A DNA stretch of 64,000 bases from contig CM064862.1 in assembly GCA_032719365.1 (NCBI GenBank), forward strand, positions 55,705,840-55,769,839, in the 5' to 3' direction. The translations under genes were made by a program, and so were the position numbers. This document shows, piece by piece, positions 1 to 9,119 of this stretch; the stretch's first letter is position 1, and each line of letters starts with the position of its first letter. The notes under the pieces are model-generated. The model saw only the letters and a list, made by a program, of their open reading frames with translations. It was not told the DNA's origin and ran no database searches. Origin of the DNA: Prinsepia uniflora. Taxonomy: Eukaryota; Streptophyta; Magnoliopsida; Rosales; Rosaceae.

Positions 1-2579
1 CCTGTCTGACAATTCAACTGAAGTCCCGAAACTACCCTTCAGCACCTATCAGACAAGGGATAACTGCACTGATTTCCGCTCATGCCTCCGCCTCTCGATC
101 AGCCCTGAACGTCGTGTCACGGCCTAGAGGGTCATCAAAACAGGAAAGGTGTGAGTGGACAAAAATAATATCATTTAAAACACATTTATCAAAATACATC
201 ATTTACCCTCCAGTTTATCAAACCATGCATGCATAGAATCAAACATATGAATAATCACCGGCTTTCCAGCCAAATAACATGAAAACATCAAATCCCGGCT
301 CTCAAGCCCAAATGCCATTTGAATCATTTTATAAAACCATTTTATCATACATTAAAGCATATAACTCGGGAATTACACATCCGAGGGTCCTCTGGGAATT
401 ACACGTCCAAAGTTATCATCCTGCTGGGAATTACACAGCGAGCCCTGTTGGGAATTACACATTGAGCCTCATCGGGAATTATACATCTGGTCCCTCCGGG
501 AATTAAGTTTCCGAAGTCCCTCCGGGAATTATACATTTGGAGTCATTTCGGGAATTACACATCCGAAGTCTACCCAGGAATTACACATCTGGGGGCATCA
601 AACATCAATACAAAATCAAAATATTTATTTCCAAAATCATCATTTAAAACCATGTCAAAACCATTTATCACGGGGTCTCATGCCCAAATCTCATTTCTCG
701 TAAATCCGTAAAATCATATCCGAAAATCATTCAATTCCATCAAATCATCTATAACTAACAATACTATTTAAAACATCCTATTTACATCTAGGGCCTAGCC
801 CAAAATCATCAATTCCACGCAAATCCGTGCAATCGCAACCTCAGTTGCCCTTTTCACATAAATCCATAAAATATCCCAAAAAGAATTACAAATCCACCAA
901 ATCAATTTCCTGACTCATGACCAATCTCAAATCCCGGGCTTTCGTCCAAAACAGTAATTTCACAATTTCTCGAAAAATGTGCCCAAAACACTGATTAAAA
1001 TAATCATTACATCTAGTAAGTAATCATACCAAATCATTGCAGTTCAAATCATGCAATAAATCATGTAAAACGTTTAACTATGCATGCATATCAGTTTATA
1101 AAACAAACGTCCACTCACACACCGTCCAAACCGCTCGCTTTCCGAGCTGCACTCGATTCCGTAATTTCCGACATTTTCCAGGAATCTTGAATCCTGTCCA
1201 AAATCATTATTCAGGGTCACTAACGACTTAATTAATATCATACTAATTTCCCATAATTTTTCGGAAATTAATTACGAATTAAACATGTAACATAAACCTT
1301 CGGACCCTCGAAACAATATCGAAACGGTGTCCGATCGACTCGAAACCAACACCAAAATGTTCGTTACATTGCACATAACAAAAGTCATGTTGAACTCACC
1401 TTAGAAATCCTGCCCACATGCCCTCACGCGCTGTCATGAGTGGCTACGCGTGAAACTCACGTGCCTGCTACAGTGTTCTTCCTCATCCGTTTAACTGATA
1501 AACGGATCCTGCAACCCACAACATGACCCATTTAATTCTCCATTAATTCAACGTATTTTTCAACAATTGAACATTCTATTAGCTTCGTAAACAGCTTAAT
1601 TATGGGTCTGTAACATCAATTTGGATCAAACATACCTTAATCTTTTCGATTTGAACTCGAATTCGAAGAACACCAGAACATGGTTCCCCGTCCAATCTCC
1701 ATCAATTCTCATTGTTTTCCTTCAATTGATGCATCAGGGAGCTTCGTGGGATTCTAATGAACATATTTCTATGTCCAATTTCATCGTTCCTTTTCTCCAA
1801 TCCATTCGGCTCAAGCTCAAAAATTCAACGTTCTTCCGCTTTATGTTCTAAGGCAAAACGACCCCAATTCCCTTCAAGTTTCATTGGGTTCGACTCGACT
1901 CAATCCCAGGAAACTGAATTCAAGGTTAATTATAGCAATCGTAGTCCCTGGTTTAAAATTTGAAACTGAAGCAATTCGAATTTCATGGGTTTTGGGTTTC
2001 GGTCTCTCTGGGTTTTCTTTCACGATTCAGCTCTCTCAATTCCCTTTAGTTTCTCACGTTCTCAGCTAAGGATTCAGTTGTCCTGAGAACAATTATGGGT
2101 TTTCTTGCTGGGAAGATCAATCAAACAGTGTAAGTTCTCTCTGTTTTTCAAATACACACAAGTTTTACAATTTAAACACACACACATATATTCTATCCAA
2201 TACCAGATGGCTATCACAGCCACTAATGGTCATCTGCATAGTGACATGTGTCACTTACTCACACAAATGACTCATCCACACATTGAATCAGCCAATTTAA
2301 CCGCCTAATTTTCCCTGCTGCCTTAAATTACCATTTTGCCTTTCCTTGGCTAATTACCAAAATGCCCCTCACAATTCTAGACCCATAACTTTCACGTCCA
2401 AACTCCGATTGACGCATGCCTCTTGTCTATGGATTCAGCGTCCTGAGACCTATCCAATGGTACTTCTAGAAAGTCCAAACAAGGTCCCAATCAAAAAGAC
2501 AACTTTCGGCCCGTATAACCAGGGGCAAAATCATCATTTTCTTCCAATTTTTCATTTTTTGAATTTCCGGGTCGTTACA
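1..2579 (-). mobile_element. LTR A, partial, minus-strand Tekay/Del-like LTR
   Basis: The window opens roughly 65 bases inside this LTR, judged by alignment with the LTRs starting at 4060 and 9120. It ends with GTCGTTACA at 2579, the reverse complement of the TGTAACGAC start shared by this LTR group. No polypurine tract follows, and the sequence from 2580 on is the interior of another LTR, so A was inserted into X. The 5-bp target copy on the right would be ATACC (2580-2584); its partner lies off the window. The LTR holds a tandem array (368-596), paired CATGCA motifs (near 216 and 1082) and GTGAGTGG/CCACTCAC blocks (near 150 and 1103). No coding sequence is credible inside it. Confidence 0.85.
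368..596. repeat. Minisatellite inside LTR A, about nine units of 24-32 bp
   Basis: The core GGGAATTACACAT recurs with starts near 368, 394, 426, 450, 474, 498, 524, 550 and 576, mostly spaced 24-26 bp apart. Each core is followed by a variable CCGAAGTCC-like segment. It occupies the position where other LTRs of the group carry their own short-repeat arrays. Confidence 0.9.
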
Positions 2580-3935
2580 ATACCACTAATTCCAAAATGC
2601 AGTATGAGACCAGAATACGAACTATGCCGAAAATATTCTTAAAGTCACCAAATTTCATATAAAATTCCAATCATTCAACCACCATTGAAATCACATATAA
2701 ACCATTAAAAACAATTAAATATGTGCATAATATGTTTTAAAGGAAAAGGTCCACTCACCTGCACCGTACGCGCCGTCGAACTGCATTGCACGTTTTATGT
2801 AAAATCTAAGAATATCACCTCCTATGAAAATCACTACTAAGGGTCGCTAGATACCTTAATTAACTTATACTTCAATCCAATAATTTTTTTGGGGATTTTT
2901 AAACGATTTTAAAATGAGACATGAACTTTCAGATAGTCAAAACTGCGTCGAGATGATACTCGATCGCCTCGAAAATTGTACAGTTGGAATCGTAACATCA
3001 AATACTCAAACTTTCGTATTGGTCCAATTTCCATATGGGATGACATGTGCCCCCCCATGCCTCCAGATGTGGCTATGTGTGGTGGCCACATGCGATACTA
3101 TTCAATCGCCCCTGACCTCCAGTGCAACCCGGTTCTCTACAATTCGGATTGTCCGACCTAGCGACCTAGACCTGCTTCTAAACCTACCATTTCTCATCCA
3201 TTTCTGTCGTTCTAAACCTCAATTCTCACCTAATTAATACTAAAAACAAGTCTATAGCTTCAAAAGACGAAAACAACATACCCTGCTTCCAACCCAAAAT
3301 CCATGCTTTTGGCCTTGTTTTTCCTCCACTATTTTCAAGCTTTTCTTCGTTCCGAGCTCACTGATTTTCGAAATTTTGGGCTCTTGAAAGCATAAAGAGG
3401 CCATCAAAGTCCTTATTTCAATGTTTGAACAACTCAAACAATCTAGGTTTCACAAGTGGAACTTTCGGTTTCTTAGTTTTTGGGTTTGTGGGATCGCTCC
3501 CTTTTCCTTCCTCTGCTTTCCTTTCCTCTCTCTTCCCACTTCCGAGTCTCTCCCTTTTCCTCTCCTCAGTTTCCTTTACGGTTGGGCTAATGGATGCAGT
3601 TAGTGAAATTTTTCTCACTTTGGTTGCTCGCCACCGAACCCCCCCAACTCTGCTCTAACAACAATTATATAAACAAGAATGTCGATGGGAGAAAAGGAGG
3701 AAGAATAAATCAGAAGCTTCTAGACTATCCCAGAATTTCCCATGTAAAATTACCAAATTGCCTCATGTATCAAAATTACCAAAATGCCCTTAGGGATTTT
3801 TTACCCGAATCAATCTCATACATTCTCTGATTTTGGCGTGCCGCCAGTCTACGAACTCAAGATCCCGAGACCATCTTAACGATCTTCTCGGAATCCCCAA
3901 AAGATGTCTATATCAAAAAGTCAACTATTGACTTA
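2580..3935 (-). mobile_element. LTR fragment X, minus strand, truncated at both visible ends
   Basis: This is interior-to-end sequence of another LTR of the same group. It includes the GGTCCACTCACC block near 2750, the conserved central block (reverse complement near 2930-2990) and the CGTGCCGCCAGTCTACGAACTC segment near 3836 that normally lies close to an LTR terminus. The expected terminal TCGTTACA is absent: at about 3935 the sequence passes directly into RNase H sequence of element T, so the last part of X was deleted. LTR A interrupts its left side. Confidence 0.75.
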
Positions 3936-4054
3936 TATGTGAATTCTGAGATGATGTTTGCCACGACCTACTTGTCCCTTCTCGAAGGGTCTAGGGCCGA
4001 AGGTAATGTCGAACTCGCTATGTTCTATGGGCTATTTGAGTAGATGATTAGACG
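3936..4054 (-). pseudogene. Element T RNase H, C-terminal remnant
   Basis: Read on the minus strand from about 4057, one frame gives PIEHSEFDITFGPRP followed by FEKGQVGRG. This matches the Tat-clade RNase H segment that normally reads W-A-I-E-L-x-E-F-D-I-x-Y-x-P-R-x-x-x-K-G-Q. One stop replaces the expected tryptophan. The piece continues the RNase H fragment that stops at 20309: the TGTCT at 4055-4059 and at 20309-20313 is the duplication made by element B. The left end is cut at the X fragment. Assignment rests on motif recognition in a short degenerate stretch. Confidence 0.7.
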
Positions 4055-4059
4055 TGTCT

Positions 4060-4239
4060 TGACAGGACCCATCTCAACTGGACTTTGATAACTGTGTCTG
4101 GTCCTACTCCTGTCTGACAAGACAACTGAAGTTCCGAAAACACCCTTAGCACCTATTAGATAAGGGATCATTGTACTAATTTTCGCTCATGCCTCCACCT
4201 CTCGCTCAGCCCCGAACATCGTGCCACGGCCTGAAGGGT
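4060..4239 (-). mobile_element. Element B left LTR, outer end
   Basis: The first 180 bp match the start of the right LTR at 14272 onwards, including GACTTTGATAAC and the CTCAGCCCCGAAC...GGGTCAATAAAA segment. At 4240 it jumps without warning into the protease linker of element D. The middle of this LTR, together with the 3' LTR and pol of D, has therefore been deleted. Confidence 0.8.
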
Positions 4240-4500
4240 CAATAAAACATCAATTTGATTACCTTTTACCAACAATCCATCGATTCTGAGGATCAATATC
4301 ATTCTAGAGAGAAACACCCTCGAGTCTCCCTGAAACATAACCTCTGGTGTTCCTAGACTCCACATATCACTCTCTAATCGACATACTCGATAGAGGTATC
4401 ATGAGTCATTAACCAATCTATCCCAAGGATTATGTCCAAATCAATCCAAGTCTAGGAATACCCGATTCAGCCACTAGGTTAATATTGTTAGTCATCCTGG
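4240..4500 (-). pseudogene. Element D protease end and protease-RT linker remnant
   Basis: On the minus strand the region first gives a decayed aspartic-protease tail (the block around 4380-4440 encodes a degenerate I-D-W-L-M-T-H-D-T-S-I-E-Y). It continues as PEVMFQGDSRVFLSRMILIL and then LLVKG. Linkers of gypsy pol polyproteins have the same pattern of an F-x-G-x-R segment followed by an isoleucine-rich helix and L-L-x-x-G. The same block is at 62836-63010 in J. Several stops are present, and the open frame here runs on into LTR B sequence, which is accidental. Confidence 0.7.
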
Positions 4501-5448
4501 GTATCTTTACATAAAAGGGGTCTACTCCCTTATATATTACCAATTTCACCAAATACTATTACCAAGGTGACCACAAAGATAACATTAAATCTATAACTCC
4601 CGTAGCTCCAGTCGGCTCACCGACTTCCATACCTTAACAAATCACCGATCTTTCCGAATCCATCCAAATGTATAACTCCGAGACACAGAAGAGTAGATAG
4701 CCCGGAACCTACCAAATACACATGTCATGACCACAAGTAATAAAAATCTAGGTCATCATTCCAGAGGCGAATCAAGCCTCCTGCTCAGAATTTCTCAATC
4801 CTCAAGTACATGATCCCAAATCCGACCATATCCCTACGGTCCAACACGGGTCCTACCAACTCTTCCCTCACCTGTCACATCAGCAGTCAATCCAGGTGTC
4901 AATCTCTGCTCTATTGCACTACAACCAGTGCCTCTATCACTTTACCAATCTATATAGCCATTTCTTTATGTGACCAGACCACCCATAATCATGAGCATCA
5001 CTATGCCATTAACCTTATCACTTTATCTCCCAGTGGACCCAACTGGCGTCCCACTGAACTGGACTATCTTTAAGTCCCAATCTCTGTATACTACGGGTCT
5101 CTACCCGAACCTTTAATCACTAAGTGAAACTGACACGATCCATCCAAGTCCATAAGTCCAAGACACTGGGTTAAGCAATACCAATTCATAAACCCATACC
5201 CCATCAGTGTCTAAATTTATACTAATCCTTGGCATCCCAGGTGACAAAAATTTCGCAATCACATGGGTCGGTCGTATTAGAAACCATAATCCTGTTCAAC
5301 CTTTCCGGCTCCTCCCGAGCCCTAATACATTACCATGACTCATTTCGAGTCCTAACCAAAATCCTGACTCATTTTGAGTCCAATCTGATCTCAATCATCC
5401 ATGCCATCCTTGGTATACCCGGTCACCTAGAAAATACCGCTAGTGAAC
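4501..5448 (-). other. Element D internal spacer, non-coding
   Basis: This is the reverse complement of the type of sequence seen at about 61650-62800 in J. Both have GACTC/GAGTC-rich blocks such as CTCATTTCGAGTCCTAACC near 5340 against GGACTCAAAATGAGTCC near 61946. I see no reading frame with recognisable domains. The last five bases, TGAAC (5444-5448), are one copy of the target duplication of solo LTR E. Confidence 0.7.
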
Positions 5449-5627
5449 TGTAATGACCCGTCCCAAATTCATAGATTAGATTTGCGACTAATCAAGATTA
5501 GTGAGGTTAATCGGTGATTAGTTGAGTGAAATCGGATGAACGATGCAAAATAACCGTTTTGCCCCTAGTCGTGGGCAAAATGTTGACTTTTCATTCAGGC
5601 GATCAAACGGACTTTGACCGATGACCA

Positions 5628-5647
5628 TGACGTAGTTCGTGACGTCA
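5628..5647 (+). promoter_or_regulatory. as-1-like double TGACG site in LTR E
   Basis: TGACGTAGTTCGTGACGTCA has two TGACG motifs whose starts are exactly 12 bp apart. This is the spacing of the as-1/ocs enhancer bound by TGA-class bZIP factors. The second half is also the perfect palindrome GTGACGTCAC. The same 20-mer is intact in LTR F and the 3' LTR of K. Confidence 0.6.
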
Positions 5648-5963
5648 CGAGTTCATAGACAGGAGGCACGTTCAATTCTGACATTCGAGGAAGAAGTTAT
5701 GACATTCGGAAGTTCAAGGGCAATTTGGTAATTTTAGTTAAAATGGGCGAATGTTGACTTTTTGACCGAGAGGTCCGATGGCCGAGGGCCGAGGACCGTT
5801 ACGTAGATCGGGATGTTACGAATCCATAGACAGGCGGCATACTTAAATCGGACTTCGAATGAGGAAGTTATAGGTCACAGAAGGTCGATTTCACTATGCG
5901 TGTACTTCGAGGCGAGGCTGATTTGGCAATGTCTGATTGGACAGATATTTTGAGTGGGACCCA

Positions 5964-5991
5964 TGGATGAGTGACAAGGGTCACTCATCCC
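5964..5991. promoter_or_regulatory. Conserved U3 palindrome, LTR E copy
   Basis: TGGATGAGTGACA is followed after two bases by GGTCACTCATCCC, an imperfect inverted repeat. The perfect version is at 34047-34074. An AT-rich stretch that could hold a core promoter follows about 20-70 bp downstream. Confidence 0.5.
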
Positions 5992-7062
5992 ATTGGGCAA
6001 TTCCCCTAAATTGTGGATCTATATTAATTAAATATTGTTATAATTATTATTTTATAATTAATCCAACTATCACTCAATCCTGGCAATCCATTCTAATTTA
6101 ATCTCTCAATCCTCACCATTCATCTAATCCTCATCTCTCTCATCTGATCAGTATTTTCATATCTTCTTTATTCTTCAAACCCACCCGAAACACCATTTCT
6201 CCATTTCCATTTCTTGAACAAACACACAATACACATCACACCATCACTTAGCATCATTGTTGTCATGTAAGGAAGGATGTGAGGACGAAGAGGAGGTTGC
6301 ATGAGGCCTGGACCGCCGTCCACGGCGGCGTGGAGGAGGAGAAACCCGACGAAGTACTCGGTTTGCTCCTTTCCCTTTGATTTTCGATTTGTGACGTTAG
6401 GCTTGGTTTTTAGTGATTGTAATGAGTTTATTAGGTTGCTTAGAAGGTATAGAGAAGGTTTTTGATGGAGTTTGATGGCTGTGAAGCCTGGCAACAAAAC
6501 TGGAATATTGGACCGAAAAGGGAGGAAATCGGTTCAATGGTTTTCTATAGGTTTTAGGTGTTTTTCTTTGTATATTTAGAATCATAAGAACAAAATAGGA
6601 AGATAGGAATCAAAAAAGAGAGGATTGGACCGAAAATAGGGGAGAAACCAAGCCGGACCGGTCACGCCGGTCCAGCTAGACCGAACTGCACTAAACCAGC
6701 CGGTTCAAATCGGCCAGAGCTTGAAGAAGGCGCTGCAGTGCCCTGGCGCGTGGGCTCACGCGCAAGAGGTTCTCGTGGCGCGTGAGGCCGCGTGTCCCAT
6801 CTTTTAAGAATGTGTTCAACACGCGAAATCTTCTATTCAATGAAACGAACATTTTGGGACTGGTTTTGTGTCGATCGGGCACCGTTTTGATAATGTTCGG
6901 GGCATCAGAAGGTTTAGGTTCATGATTTAAAATAGTTAAAAATTCCAGAAAATTACGGGGCTTTAGTGGGAGGTTAATAAAGTAGTTAGTAACCTTCTAT
7001 TGCGATTTGGACAGGTTCGGGAGTCCCGGTGACGGTGATTGAGGCGGCAGCTCGGACGGTCT

Positions 7063-8562
7063 GTAAGTGGACCTTGGTTTTCTAAATTGGTGCATGTATA
7101 AATGTTTATTATATGTTTTAATACATGTTTGGTAATGCCATGGGTGCATTTGGATGTGTGGTTATGTATAGGCACGTATTTCGAGGTTTCGACCCTATAC
7201 GGTGCCTATACGGGTCTGTATTTCTTTAATGGTCTAAATGAAATGGTTTTGGATTTCCAAAAGGATAAACTCGGGTATGAAACCCATTTGATTTTGTCTC
7301 GGGCATATGACCCTATTGACGACCTACGGGTCCAAGTCGTGGTCACGGCAGATGCTTGGTGCACGGCGACGGACGACGTGGTGCTCGCCTCCAGATTGGG
7401 ATGTGTTTCTTCCGGAGAGGTCACGATGCACGATATGTGGTCGGGTAGCCGAGGAAGGCTCGACTTCGAAGTGCAGACGGTTCAGGATAGCGATCGGTGA
7501 TGAGTGCACCATGATCTTGTGGTGGTCGCGTCAGTTGATTCGTTCACGGCGACATACCAGGATTGAGGGCGGTCCTGGATGGATGGTTGCACGCATCACT
7601 ACGATCGGAGTCGTAACTGACCCTGAGATATCGAGCAGGATGCCCAGCTGATGTCATATGTTCGGGCACGAGACCCAGTTACTTTATGGTTATGATTTCG
7701 GGTCAGGGACCCTAGATGGATTTCCAAGTTCATGGCAGTTTATGGGAACCGGCATGAACCTTGGAAAGGTTATTATGGTACATGACGGTTTATGGGAACC
7801 GGGCATGGAGGATGTTTTCTCTATATATATATATATGAATGGCATGTATGCTATAGATCATGACGGTTCAGGGGGACCGGGCATGATTATTTATGTTATG
7901 TATATATATTTATTCATATACCTTCCTTTACTTCTATTATCTCCTCCGGGGAGGGTCGTTGGCCTGGGTGGACCCCGGAGTAGTCGCGGGGCACTAACTG
8001 AGTGGGAGTCGCCCCAGTTGGGTTCCTTACTCTCAGGAAGGCTATGGTTACTATAACCTCGAATAGGGTCAGTGGTCTGCGGACATTGACTTTGACTTTG
8101 AGAATACTTGGGTTTGAGACCCCGGGTAGCACGCGCGTAGCTTTGGAAACCGTGACAGGATTGGTTGTGTGACTTACATGTATATATGATATATCTGTTA
8201 TGTGATATGTGATGTGCACATGATTTGGGCAGTGGCTCATGTACTTGGTTTCCTATGGTTTTGGCCTGAGTCTCTTATGGATTTGGGCAGTGGCCCGTAT
8301 GGTCGTTTTCATTATGGTTCTTTTCATTATGGTTTTGGGCTGAGTCCCGCATGGTTTTGGGCAGTGGCCCGTATGGTTGATTCCTATTGGTTTCTTTCAG
8401 TTATGGTTTTGGGCTTAGTTCCCACATATGGTTTCATTTGGTTAAACGGGTTTCGAATGCATGCATGCTTTTTAGTGAAGGGTACTAATGTCTTCGTTAA
8501 AATGTTTTTATAAACTCTTGTTTTGTCCACTCACAGCTTTTAATGTTTTGAATGCCCTTCAG
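7063..8562 (+). other. Putative leader intron within LTR E (hypothesis)
   Basis: The donor-like GTAAGT lies at 7063-7068. The branch-like CACTCAC lies at 8528-8534, about 28 nt before the acceptor-like TGCCCTTCAG ending at 8562. The same three blocks occur in the same order in the other LTRs of the group while the sequence between them differs greatly. No transcript supports this; it is inferred from conserved splice-like signals only. Confidence 0.35.
7731..8420. repeat. Short-repeat arrays in LTR E
   Basis: Copies of CATGACGGTTTATGGGAACC-like units occur near 7731, 7779 and 7858. A second array at about 8216-8420 repeats TTTGGGCAGTGGCCCGTATGG and GGGCTGAGTCCC. Many units contain a G-run and a complementary C-run, so each can fold on itself. 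Confidence 0.75.
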
Positions 8563-8667
8563 GTTGACAGCAGATATGGACTGTAGCAGTGACCGAGATA
8601 TCACATACCTCCTCCAGATCCTGACATACTCTGATAGCCAAGGAGGGCAAAGGTCGGAAATATCCCT

Positions 8668-8690
8668 TGTCTGACACTTCGTGTCAGACA
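8668..8690 (+). other. U5 stem-loop in LTR E
   Basis: TGTCTGACAC, loop TTC, then GTGTCAGACA make a perfect 10-bp stem 52 bp before the LTR end. Equivalent stems are in F (17540-17562) and both LTRs of K (36625-36645 and 44638-44658). Confidence 0.7.
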
Positions 8691-8989
8691 GGAGCAGGGT
8701 CATCCCACGTTAATCCCGGGGGGATTGGGATGGGTCCTATCATGAACCACATCTTATACAACTTATAAAGCCTAAGGGATATCCCATCACACTCTAGACT
8801 CTGAAACACACATTCCATTTAAGGAATTTGCTGAGAATCATTTCATCCCGGGTCCAATCTACCCAATTGTGCTACCTTTCTAGCCTCTTGTTTCATTCAA
8901 TCATGGGACCCACATAATTCCGGGTTCAACAGTTAGTAATTCACAGTGTACACTAATTAACATCCAACCCCTAAACCTGGGTCAATTTC

Positions 8990-9076
8990 ATTCCGAAATC
9001 TATCACGAGGTCTCATATACCCTAATATACCCGTCTCACTACCAGGTCGCGCACAAGGCTTACGTTCCGGAGGTAT
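8990..9076 (-). pseudogene. Element D gag N-terminal remnant, start codon lost
   Basis: Beginning 29 bp inside the primer site, the minus strand reads a basic proline-rich leader of the form x-P-P-E-R-K-P-x-A-R-P-G-S-E-T. It is equivalent to the MPPKRKPRPRPGSET start of J at 61522. The ATG is changed to ATA (plus strand TAT at 9074-9076). No capsid domain follows before solo LTR E at 8742; the sequence between is not recognisable coding. Confidence 0.6.
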
Positions 9077-9104
9077 GACGTGGCAACAAAATTAGCAACC
9101 TAGT

Positions 9105-9116
9105 GCTCTAATACCA
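9105..9116 (-). other. Primer binding site of element D
   Basis: The minus strand reads TGGTATTAGAGC, one base from the consensus TGGTATCAGAGC complementary to the 3' end of initiator tRNA-Met. It lies three bases from the LTR end, as in the other elements. Confidence 0.85.
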
Positions 9117-9119
9117 ATT

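Larger units (their letters stand above)
5449..8742 (+). mobile_element. Solo LTR E, 3294 bp
   Basis: It starts TGTAATGACCCGTCCC at 5449 and ends GGGTCCTATCA at 8742, flanked by TGAAC on both sides (5444-5448 and 8743-8747). There is no primer site or internal region, so it is a solo LTR left after LTR-LTR recombination. In order it contains an as-1-like site (5628-5647), a near-palindrome (5964-5991), an AT-rich stretch (about 6010-6060), a CGCG inverted repeat (near 6747), the conserved central block (6841-6900), a donor-like GTAAGT (7063), two repeat arrays, an acceptor-like AG (8562) and a stem-loop (8668-8690). It interrupts the internal region of D. Confidence 0.93.

Noticed and set aside
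368..596. Regular repeats considered as a CRISPR array
   Set aside because: Units are degenerate, spacers short and similar, and the context is a plant LTR; it is a minisatellite.
3418..3658. Cluster of short frames rich in Phe, Ser and Leu suggesting a membrane protein
   Set aside because: Caused by a CTTTCC/TTTCCTCTC pyrimidine-rich stretch in LTR fragment X; frames on both strands open equally.
4055..4240. 4060-4239 as the remnant 3' LTR of D
   Set aside because: Its left flank TGTCT matches the right flank of B at 20309, not the flank of D (CCGAG), and its sequence is closest to the right LTR of B.
7102..7651. Overlapping frames of 132 and 114 codons in LTR E
   Set aside because: They are within the variable part of a solo LTR; no counterpart in LTR F and no domain.
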